From the NCBI GenBank assembly GCA_023388675.1, contig JAEWFU010000199.1:1-12062 (forward strand): a stretch of DNA of 12,062 bases. The letters run 5' to 3'. Positions 1 to 5,633 of the stretch are shown here, piece by piece. Each line of letters starts with the position of its first letter. The stretch's first letter is position 1. The notes below the pieces were generated by a model. That model made no database searches. It was not told the DNA's origin and was given only the letters and a program-made list of their open reading frames with translations. The position numbers were made by a program, and so were the translations under genes. The stretch is from Pseudomonadota bacterium (lineage in GTDB: Bacteria; Pseudomonadota; Alphaproteobacteria; Rhizobiales; Rhizobiaceae).

Positions 1-888
1 ACCGACAAGAAGGTGCTGATCGCGCCGGCCATGAACCCGCGCATGTGGAGCCATCCGGCAACGCGCCGCAATCGCGCGACATTGGAGCAGGATGGCGTCG
101 CCTTCGTCGGACCCGGGCGCGGCGAGATGGCCGAGAGCGGCGAGGCCGGTGACGGCCGCATGGCCGAACCGCTGGAGATCGTGGCCGCGATCGAGGCGCT
201 GCTGGACGAGGCGCCAAAACCGCTTGCCGGCCGCAAGATCGTGGTGACATCGGGACCGACGCACGAGCCGATCGACCCGGTGCGCTACATCGCCAATCGG
301 TCCTCGGGCAAGCAGGGCCATGCGATCGCCGGCGCGCTCGCGCAGCTCGGCGCGGAGGTGCATCTCGTATCGGGTCCGGTGACGATCGCCGACCCGGCCG
401 GCGTCAACGTCGTACACGTCGAATCCGCTCGACAGATGAAGGCTGCCGTGGAAGCGGCGCTGCCCGCCGATGCAGGCGTTTTCGTTGCTGCGGTCGCCGA
501 CTGGCGCACCGAGGGCGAGGCGGGCGAGAAGATCAAGAAGGAACCGGGCAAAGGGCCGCCGGCGCTGCAGATGGTCGAGAACCCCGACATCCTGGCCACC
601 ATCGGGCATCACGCCAACCGTCCGAAACTGGTGGTGGGCTTTGCAGCCGAAACGCAGAACGTGCTGGAGAACGCCCGCGCGAAGCTAAAGAAGAAGGGCG
701 CCGACCTGATCGTCGCCAACGACGTTTCCCACGACAGCGGGGTCAACGCGTCGGGCGTGATGGGCGGCGACCGCAACCTTGTCCGCATCGTGACGGCCGA
801 CGGCGCCGAGGAATGGCCGGAAATGAGCAAGAACGAGGTGGCGACAAGGCTCGCCGCGTTGATTGCAGCAAAACTCGACGGGCAATGA
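1..888 (+). CDS. coaBC: Bifunctional phosphopantothenoylcysteine decarboxylase / phosphopantothenate-cysteine ligase, 3' part
   Basis: This is the C-terminal 295 residues of CoaBC (Dfp), a cytoplasmic coenzyme A synthesis enzyme. CoaB joins cysteine to 4'-phosphopantothenate and CoaC decarboxylates the product to 4'-phosphopantetheine. The reading frame is open from base 1 and the 5' end lies outside the window; the GTG at 13 is an internal valine. The CoaC tail shows the PAMNPRMW motif (about residues 9-16), matching the PxMNxxMW signature with its catalytic Asn. CoaB begins near residue 77 with SGPTHEPIDPVRYIANRSSG, followed by AAVADW, KIKKE, ENPDILA, VGFAAET and IVANDVS, all typical ligase motifs. 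The visible part contains no cysteine, although E. coli CoaC uses a flap Cys158; the matching region here reads MAESGEAGDGRM. The stop codon overlaps the next gene in ATGA (885-888). Confidence 0.95.
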   Translation, partial: TDKKVLIAPAMNPRMWSHPATRRNRATLEQDGVAFVGPGRGEMAESGEAGDGRMAEPLEIVAAIEALLDEAPKPLAGRKIVVTSGPTHEPIDPVRYIANRSSGKQGHAIAGALAQLGAEVHLVSGPVTIADPAGVNVVHVESARQMKAAVEAALPADAGVFVAAVADWRTEGEAGEKIKKEPGKGPPALQMVENPDILATIGHHANRPKLVVGFAAETQNVLENARAKLKKKGADLIVANDVSHDSGVNASGVMGGDRNLVRIVTADGAEEWPEMSKNEVATRLAALIAAKLDGQ

Positions 889-1415
889 GCGCCGTCCCCG
901 TTCTCCAAACCGAGCGTCTCGTGCTGCGGGAGCACCGTCCCGAGGACCTCGACGCATACCTCGATCTCTGGACCCAGGACGATGTCGTCAGGTTCATCAG
1001 CGGGCGTCCGCTCACCAGGTCGGAATGCTGGGGTCGCATCCTGCGTTCGCGCGGACTGTGGGCTGTGCTGGGAGCCGGCTTCTGGACATTGACGGATCGA
1101 GAATCCGGCAGGCTCGTCGGCGAGGCGGGGCTGATGGACATCAAGCGCGCTATCGAACCGCCGCTGGACGGCACGCTTGAGGCCGGCTGGGCACTGCATC
1201 CCTCCGTCCAGGGAAAGGGACTGGCGCGGGAAGCCATGACGGCGATTCTCGACTGGGCCGACCAACACCATACAGGCGTTCCGCTGAGCTGCATCATCAG
1301 CGAAGGCAACAAGCCTTCCGTGCAACTCGCGACGCACCTCGGATTTCAGGAAACGGCTCGCGGCGCCCTGCAGGACTCCACCGTCATCCATTTCCGGCGT
1401 GCGGCGGGCGCATAG
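885..1415 (+). CDS. GNAT family N-acetyltransferase (RimJ/RimL-like)
   Basis: This 176-residue protein is a probable acetyl-CoA-dependent N-acetyltransferase of the RimJ/RimL-like GNAT branch (Acetyltransf_3 type); the acceptor substrate cannot be read from sequence. It opens with the family pattern TERLVLREHRPEDLDAYLDL (about 9-28). Motif A, which binds the acetyl-CoA pyrophosphate, is HPSVQGKGLAREAM (about 105-118) with the QGKGLA core. Motif B is ISEGNKPSVQLATHLGF (about 138-154). The ATG at 885 was chosen over an earlier in-frame codon at 813 because family homology begins at once and because it gives a 4-base ATGA overlap with coaBC, suggesting translational coupling. The upstream SD is weak. 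It ends 4 bases before the convergent stop of the VOC gene. Confidence 0.9.
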   Translation: MSAVPVLQTERLVLREHRPEDLDAYLDLWTQDDVVRFISGRPLTRSECWGRILRSRGLWAVLGAGFWTLTDRESGRLVGEAGLMDIKRAIEPPLDGTLEAGWALHPSVQGKGLAREAMTAILDWADQHHTGVPLSCIISEGNKPSVQLATHLGFQETARGALQDSTVIHFRRAAGA

Positions 1416-1419
1416 GCAG

Positions 1420-1809
1420 TCAGCCCTCGACCAGCAGGATCAGGTTTCCGCAGCCATCTTCGAAGGTGGCCATCATCGGCATGCCCGGCGCGGGCGCACG
1501 CGGTTCGCCGCGGAAAACGACGCCGAGCCCTGTCAACCGCTCGTACTCCGCCTTCACGTCATCGCAGCCGAGCTGGGTGAACGGGATGTCGCGCTCGTAG
1601 AGCGCTTTCTGATAGTCCCGCGCGAAATCCATGCCCGCCGGCTCCAGCAGCAGCTCCACACCGGAACCATCGGCGGCCTGAACGGTGAGCCAGCGCGCGC
1701 CGCCGGCCGGAACGTCGTGCTTCTTCACGAAGCCCAGCCTGCCGACATAGAAATCCTCGGCCTTCTGCTGGTCGAGCACCATCACCGAAGACAGATTGCA
1801 GCGTATCAT
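1420..1809 (-). CDS. VOC family (glyoxalase/bleomycin-resistance-like) protein, last gene of the arsR operon
   Basis: This 129-residue protein has the length of a single two-module VOC chain. The first module starts with MIRCNLSSVMVLDQQKAEDF and continues through FYVGRLGF to VELLLEP. The second holds a dropped-DG form of the usual PDGN loop, FEDGCGNLILLVEG, at the C-terminus, with a late Glu in the position of the family's metal ligand. VOC proteins include metal-dependent isomerases, dioxygenases and binding proteins; the substrate is unknown. The start at 1809 is supported by an AAAGGACA-like ribosome binding site just upstream and by the alignment start; an in-frame extension to 1926 lies inside the neighbouring VOC gene and is rejected. 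It follows that gene after 19 bases and is the distal gene of the operon. Confidence 0.87.
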   Translation of the reverse strand: MIRCNLSSVMVLDQQKAEDFYVGRLGFVKKHDVPAGGARWLTVQAADGSGVELLLEPAGMDFARDYQKALYERDIPFTQLGCDDVKAEYERLTGLGVVFRGEPRAPAPGMPMMATFEDGCGNLILLVEG

Positions 1810-1828
1810 CGTATTTGTCCTTTCGGTT

Positions 1829-2197
1829 TCACCAGGCTTCGGTCTTCTCGTCGACGAGGTGAATGATCGACGAAGGGCTGGATACCCAGAAGCCCTTGAA
1901 ATCGGGGCCAAGCGGCTCGATCTCATCGCGGCGGGCGATACCGGCCTTCGCCAGATGGTCGGCGGCGGCGTCCTTGTCGTCCATGACGATTTCCAGCCAG
2001 ATTTCGGCCTGGCTCATGCCCGGCGCCTGGTCGATCCAGAGCTGGTTAGCCCCGAAGTGAAAGCCGACGGCAGGCTCGTGGCCCTCGATCTGGGCAAGGC
2101 CGATGACATCGCGATAGAAGCGCACCGTTTCATCATACTGGTGCGTCGGCACCTTCATGGCGATGTTGCGGCCGCCCGAATAGGTTGGGTTCATCAT
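1829..2197 (-). CDS. VOC family protein, fourth gene of the arsR operon
   Basis: This 122-residue VOC protein shows GRNIAMKVPTHQYDETVRFY followed by RDVIGL, the usual first beta-alpha unit of a glyoxalase-like module, then FHFGANQLWID and IWLEIVMDD. The C-terminal GFWVSSPSSIIHLVDEK lacks the usual PDGN turn, so it may be non-catalytic or divergent. Activity and substrate are unknown. Two adjacent ATG codons (2197 and 2194) follow a strong GAGGAG ribosome binding site. I took 2197 because it overlaps the upstream SRPBCC stop in ATGA; 2194 has the better SD spacing and would shorten the protein by one residue. It is not a close duplicate of the downstream VOC gene, since the two sequences differ over most of their length. 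Confidence 0.87.
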   Translation of the reverse strand: MMNPTYSGGRNIAMKVPTHQYDETVRFYRDVIGLAQIEGHEPAVGFHFGANQLWIDQAPGMSQAEIWLEIVMDDKDAAADHLAKAGIARRDEIEPLGPDFKGFWVSSPSSIIHLVDEKTEAW

Positions 2198-3207
2198 GTT
2201 CTCCTCAAGGCAGGATTTTCGTCGAACATCCGGTCCAGGAAATCGAGCCAGAGGCTCCATCCCTGCCGGGTCTTTTCGATATCCTCGTCGGTGGGCGCCA
2301 GGCCGTCCCAGCCGTCAGACAGGATGAGGCGGGCGCGTCCGTCGGATAAGTCGCGAAACGAGATCGCGATGAATTCGTCGACGTACGGATTCGGTTCGTC
2401 GCTTTCGACGGCAAAGGTCTGCTTGACCAGTCGGCCCGGCTCCAGCGCGAGGTATTGTCCGACATGGGCGAAGACATCGCCGTCGTCGCCATCGCTTTCG
2501 ACGCGAAAGCGGCCGCCTGGGCGGACGTCCGCGTCAACCCTGCCAAACCAGCGGTTCATCACAGCGGGCTCGGTCCAGGCCGCGTAAAGTGCCGCAGCGG
2601 ACGCGTCGAACTCCCGCTCGACCTGCACCATGTATTCGGGCGTCGTGCCCCGCTCCGTCGTCAACGCAAGGCGATCCCGATAGATTGCTTCGAGCCGCGC
2701 ATGAGTGCTCCAGAAGCCGCGCGGCGTTTCACCCGCGAGCCGGTCGGCAAGGATGCCAAGATGCGCATCCCAGCCGCTGGCGACGCTGACCATCGTCTCC
2801 GGATCGCGCAGCCGCCGGTGAGTCACGACAAGCAGCACTTGGCTGCCTTCGGGAAAGAGCTCGAAGGTAACCTCGCTCGCGCCGCTGTCGCCGGGCCATG
2901 TGTAGGCGAGTGCGCGCGGCGGATCCCATTGCGTGACCTCGCCGTGCATGGCGGGGCTGTCCTCAAAGTCGCGATATCTTTCCGGGGTTGCCTCGTCGGA
3001 CAGTTCCCGATGACGGAACAGGTGCTCGACCTGCCCGCCGGGGTGGGGCTCCATGACACCGGCAGCCAGCCAGAGCCGCCGCTTGGCGGGATCGGTAAGA
3101 TAGTCCCATATGCGCTCGACCGGCCCCGGCAGCAGCTTTTCTATCCGCACCGTGGCAGGCTCGGAAACGATGCCCTGCCCGTCCGCGGTCGCATCGACCC
3201 TGAACAT
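2194..3207 (-). CDS. Fused two-domain SRPBCC (AHSA1-like) protein
   Basis: This 337-residue protein contains two START/Bet v1-like SRPBCC domains in tandem, whereas AHSA1-like bacterial proteins usually have one domain of about 140-170 residues. Domain 1 spans about 18-180 (VRIEKLLPGPVERIWDYLTD, then LTDPAKRRLWL, VTQWDPPRALAYTW and GWDAHLGILADRL). Domain 2 spans about 193-332 (VEREFDASAAALYAAWTEP, MNRWFG, VRPGGRFRVE, GQYLALEPGRLVKQTF and RQGWSLWLDFLDRMF). A short linker ends at Met193 (2629-2631), which looks like the former start of a separate gene; no SD precedes it now. SRPBCC proteins bind hydrophobic ligands in a deep cavity; the ligand here is unknown. ATG 3207 lies 3 bases after the stop of the upstream gene, and its own stop overlaps the VOC start. 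Confidence 0.88.
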   Translation of the reverse strand: MFRVDATADGQGIVSEPATVRIEKLLPGPVERIWDYLTDPAKRRLWLAAGVMEPHPGGQVEHLFRHRELSDEATPERYRDFEDSPAMHGEVTQWDPPRALAYTWPGDSGASEVTFELFPEGSQVLLVVTHRRLRDPETMVSVASGWDAHLGILADRLAGETPRGFWSTHARLEAIYRDRLALTTERGTTPEYMVQVEREFDASAAALYAAWTEPAVMNRWFGRVDADVRPGGRFRVESDGDDGDVFAHVGQYLALEPGRLVKQTFAVESDEPNPYVDEFIAISFRDLSDGRARLILSDGWDGLAPTDEDIEKTRQGWSLWLDFLDRMFDENPALRRT

Positions 3208-3210
3208 GGC

Positions 3211-3654
3211 TCACGCTTCCAGTTGCGCCGCGAGGGCGTCGAGCATCATCGTCCAGCCCTTGCGGGTCTGCTCGCCCCACTCGGCAAAGACATCCGGCGC
3301 CATCTCGCTCGTGAGCGTCAGCTCGCATCCCTTGTCGAGACGCGAGATCTCGATCGTCACGCGGTCGTATTTCGGGCTGAACGCCAGTACCGCGAAGGTG
3401 AAAACGAGGCGCTGCGGCCGGTCGATCTCCAGATAATCGCCGGTATGTTCGATGTCGCCTTCCTTGCGGTGGATGACAAAGGCAAAACTGCCGCCGACCC
3501 GTGCATCCACACGGCCAGTGACCGCCTCACCCTGCTCGCTGCGGAACAGCCATTTGCCGGCGGTCTCCGGATCGAGCCATGCGTCGAAGACCCGCTCCGC
3601 CGATGCGTCGAACCGGCGTTTCACCTGCAAGGTGACGGGTTGCTTGTCGGTCAT
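3211..3654 (-). CDS. SRPBCC (AHSA1-like) domain protein, second gene of the arsR operon
   Basis: This 147-residue protein is a single SRPBCC domain of the AHSA1 (Aha1 C-terminal-like) type. Recognisable stretches are VKRRFDASAERVFDAWLDPE (about 11-30), GKWLF, DARVGGSFAFVI, GDYLEIDRPQRLVFTF and the C-terminal helix RKGWTMMLDALAAQL. The fold forms a ligand cavity; no catalytic activity can be assigned. Such genes very often sit directly downstream of an ArsR-type regulator, as here, which suggests a shared regulatory or detoxification role (inference). The ATG at 3654 follows GGAG with 8-base spacing and overlaps the arsR stop as ATGA; a longer frame to 3786 would lie within arsR, has an Arg/Ala-rich low-quality N-terminus, and is rejected. 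Confidence 0.9.
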   Translation of the reverse strand: MTDKQPVTLQVKRRFDASAERVFDAWLDPETAGKWLFRSEQGEAVTGRVDARVGGSFAFVIHRKEGDIEHTGDYLEIDRPQRLVFTFAVLAFSPKYDRVTIEISRLDKGCELTLTSEMAPDVFAEWGEQTRKGWTMMLDALAAQLEA

Positions 3655-4001
3655 TTCGAATTCTCCATCTTTTCGTCCTCGGCGCGCAGCAGCGCATCCA
3701 GCGCGTCCAGGCGGCCGGTCCAGAAGCGCTCGTAGTAGCGAAGCCAGGCCTGCGCCTCGGCGAGCCGCGCCGCGTCGAGCCGGCACAAATGCGTGCGGCC
3801 CCGTATCTCGCGGCGCACTAGACCCGCTCCTTCCAGCACCTTCACGTGCTTGGAGGCGCCCGCGAGACTCATCGAGAATGGCGCGGCCAGCTCGCCGACG
3901 CTTCTTTCTCCGGTCGACAGCGTGTGCAGCATTGCCCTGCGCGTCGCATCGGACAGCGCGTGGAAGACGGCATCAAGTTGGGCAGCTTCATTCTCAACCA
4001 T
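3651..4001 (-). CDS. ArsR/SmtB-family winged-helix repressor, first gene of the operon
   Basis: This 116-residue DNA-binding protein is a probable autorepressor. The winged helix-turn-helix runs from FHALSDATRRAMLHTLSTGE (about 13-32) through VGELAAPFSMSLAGASKHVK (about 35-54), with the recognition helix around 43-56, to LEGAGLVRREIRGRTHLCRL (about 56-75). Its only cysteine is in HLCRL, so the paired metal-binding cysteines of classical ArsR/SmtB sensors are absent and metal sensing is unlikely. The C-terminal WLRYYERFW region is typical of the ArsR branch that accompanies SRPBCC genes. The start codon lies inside a perfect 16-bp palindrome and no SD is visible, so the mRNA may be leaderless. 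It heads an operon of five genes linked by overlaps or gaps of at most 19 bases. Confidence 0.92.
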   Translation of the reverse strand: MVENEAAQLDAVFHALSDATRRAMLHTLSTGERSVGELAAPFSMSLAGASKHVKVLEGAGLVRREIRGRTHLCRLDAARLAEAQAWLRYYERFWTGRLDALDALLRAEDEKMENSK

Positions 4002-4009
4002 ATGGTTGA
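3994..4009. promoter_or_regulatory. Candidate ArsR operator 1, perfect palindrome over the start codon
   Basis: TCAACCATATGGTTGA is a perfect 16-bp palindrome. It covers the arsR start codon (3999-4001) and the expected transcription start. AACCATATGGTT-type palindromes are, from my general knowledge, frequent at the start of ArsR genes of this SRPBCC-linked type. Repressor binding here would block initiation. Binding by the encoded ArsR protein is inferred. Confidence 0.72.
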
Positions 4010-4036
4010 ATTAGAGCGCACAAGTTCGAATGTCAA
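4010..4036 (-). promoter_or_regulatory. Candidate promoter of the arsR operon (leaderless start)
   Basis: On the minus strand a consensus -35 box TTGACA (4031-4036) is followed after 15 bases by TCTAAT (4010-4015, 5 of 6 matches to the -10 consensus). A 16-17 base spacing is also possible if the -10 is shifted to CTAATT or TAATTC. Transcription would start about 7 bases further on, at or within a few bases of the arsR ATG, and no SD precedes that ATG, so a leaderless transcript is predicted. The -35 overlaps the upstream palindrome and the start site overlaps the downstream one. Confidence 0.65.
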
Positions 4037-4048
4037 CCGTTCGGTTTA
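4033..4048. promoter_or_regulatory. Candidate ArsR operator 2, imperfect palindrome over the -35 box
   Basis: TCAACCGTTCGGTTTA repeats operator 1 with 11 of 12 arm positions identical (TCAACC-N4-GGTTKA). Its centre is 39 bp from that of operator 1. It overlaps the TTGACA -35 hexamer by four bases and begins 13 bp past the deoA stop. Two matching sites bracketing one promoter suggest cooperative repression by ArsR dimers (inference). Confidence 0.6.
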
Positions 4049-4061
4049 ATGTTTTTCGCAA

Positions 4062-5381
4062 TCAGGCGGACAGCGCGATTCGGCGGATAACTGGCCGAGG
4101 CATACGCGGCCTGACCTCGCCCAGCGTGTAGGCGGAACGAACCGCCGCTTCCGCCTGGTCGGCGTCGGCTTCATTGCGCGCATGGACGATCGCAAGCGCG
4201 TCACCCTTGCCGATGTCGGTGCCGACCGGCACAAGCCCGGTTATGCCGACGGCGTGGTCGATCACGTCTTCCGGCTTGGTGCGGCCGCCGCCGAGCGCAA
4301 CGACGGCGATGCCGACGTCGCGCGATGCGATCGCCGTTACGAAGCCCGACTTACCGGACTTCACCGGCCGTATGACGGGCGCTTGAGGCAGGTAGGTCTC
4401 GTACTTATCGACGAAGGCCGCCGGGCCGCCCAAAGCCGAGACCATGCGGCCGAAGACATCCGCGGCGCGGCCGGACGAAAGAGCATTGCCGGCAAGGCTG
4501 TCGGCCTGACGGTGGGTGGATGCGATGCCGGCCGCGAGCAGCATCTCGGCCGCAAGCGCCAGCGTCACCTCCTCCAGCCGGCGGTCGCGGGCGCGGCCGG
4601 TGAGGAAATCGACGGCATTGGCAACCTCGACGGCGTTGCCGGCAGCACTTGCCAGCGGCTGGTTCATGTCGGTCATCAGCGCCGTGGTCGGCAGGCCGGC
4701 GCCGTTCGCCACCTCGACCAGGCTTTACGCGAGCCCGGCAGCATTCTTCTTCGTTGCCATGAACGCGCCATTGCCGGCCTTCACGTCGAGCACCAGCGAC
4801 TGGAGCCCGGCAGCAAGCTTCTTGGACAGGATGGACGCGGTAATCAGCGGGATCGATTCGACCGTGCCGGTCACGTCGCGAATGGCATAGAAGCGCTTGT
4901 CGGCCGGCGCCAGATCGGCCGTCTGGCCGATGACCGCGCAGCCCACCTCGCGCACCACCTTGCGGAACAGCGCCTTGTCGGGCTGGCTGGTGTAGCCGGG
5001 GATGGCATCCATCTTGTCGAGCGTGCCGCCGGTGTGGCCAAGCCCGCGCCCCGAAATCATCGGCACATAGGCGCCGCAGGTCGCGACGATCGGAGCGAGC
5101 ATCAGGGAAACGTTGTCGCCCACGCCGCCCGTCGAGTGCTTGTCCGTCACCGGGCCAGGCAGGTCGGACCAGTCGAGCACGGTGCCGGAATCACGCATCG
5201 CGAGCGTCAGCGCGACGGCTTCATCCCGCTCCATGCCGTTGAGGAAGATCGCCATGCCGAGCGCCGCGACCTGCCCCTCGGAAAAGGAACCGTCGGCGAG
5301 GCCGGCAACGAAAGCGGCAATTTCATCGGGCGCCAGCGGCTGCCGATCGCGCTTTTTCCTGACGATTTCCTGGGGGAGCAT
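4062..5381 (-). pseudogene. deoA: Thymidine phosphorylase gene interrupted by one in-frame stop codon
   Basis: The intact gene would encode about 439 residues, the normal DeoA length, a cytoplasmic enzyme converting thymidine or deoxyuridine plus phosphate to base and deoxyribose-1-phosphate. The start at 5381 follows AGGAG with 8-base spacing. Codons 1-218 hold [11 protein letters not shown] (79-89), the pyrimidine phosphorylase signature [17 protein letters not shown] (110-126), [12 protein letters not shown] (158-169) and [15 protein letters not shown] (176-190). Codon 219 is TAA (4725-4727). The same frame then continues with SLVEVANGAGLPTTALMTDM, NQPLASAAGNAVEV, VFGRMV and VVALGGGRTKPED to the normal TGA at 4062. 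From memory of E. coli DeoA the stop aligns with a Glu codon, so one GAA-to-TAA change would explain it. The rest is undamaged, so the lesion is recent or a sequence error. A truncated 218-residue product would lack much of the phosphate-binding domain. Confidence 0.88.
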
Positions 5382-5450
5382 GGTCAGCGCTCCTGAAGGG
5401 CGACGTGGCGCGTTAAGTTGCCCACGCACAAAGCATGGCGTTCGACGTTG

Positions 5451-5604
5451 CCCCCCTCTGGCCTGCCGGCCATCTCCCCCACGAGGGGGGAGATCGATCG
5501 GCCGCGCGGCTTTCGCCACTCGCCAACGTTGCAGAAGGAGCGGTGAACGTGAAACTGCCGATCTCCCCCCTGGTGGGGGAGATGGCCGGCAGGCCAGAGG
5601 GGGG
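5451..5604. repeat. 154-bp palindromic intergenic element with 45-bp inverted arms
   Basis: The left arm 5451-5495 (CCCCCCTCTGGCCTGCCGGC...) and right arm 5560-5604 are inverted copies over 45 bases with one mismatch (ACGAG versus ACCAG in the small loop). They are separated by a 64-base spacer. Each arm itself holds two small hairpins: TGGCC-TGCC-GGCCA (5459-5472 on the left) and a 9-bp stem ATCTCCCCC/GGGGGAGAT (5472-5494). This architecture and base composition resemble mosaic palindromic elements known from rhizobia and relatives (RIME-like); the family name is my suggestion. It lies between the purine phosphorylase stop and deoA, within one operon. No run of T follows on either strand, so it is not an obvious intrinsic terminator, and no flanking target duplication is apparent. 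The remaining bases of the 252-bp gap hold no gene; the deoA SD lies at its distal end. Confidence 0.85.
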
Positions 5605-5633
5605 CGCGAGAGGATGCCTTCATATCCGCTCGC

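Noticed and set aside
1810..1926. N-terminal extension of the distal VOC gene
   Set aside because: It lies inside the upstream VOC coding region, has no VOC-like sequence, and a good ribosome binding site precedes the ATG at 1809.
2455..3735. Long plus-strand open frame of 426 codons opposite the SRPBCC genes
   Set aside because: It is antisense to well-supported minus-strand genes, has no recognisable domain and is rich in Arg/His/Gly, as expected from a high-GC shadow frame.
3655..3786. N-terminal extension of the single-domain SRPBCC gene
   Set aside because: The extra 44 residues are an Arg/Ala-rich shadow of arsR; the ATG at 3654 has a proper SD and an ATGA overlap.
4712..4740. Frameshift as the cause of the deoA break
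   Set aside because: Both halves lie in the same frame; only codon 219 is altered, so it is a nonsense substitution. A restart at GTG 4712 also lacks an SD.
4182..5396. Plus-strand open frame of 404 codons opposite deoA
   Set aside because: Antisense to clear thymidine phosphorylase motifs; composition is that of a mirror frame and no family is recognisable.
5451..5604. Possible CRISPR or intrinsic terminator
   Set aside because: The two copies are inverted, not direct, with only two units, so it is not CRISPR. No T-run follows the stem on either strand, so a simple intrinsic terminator is not supported.
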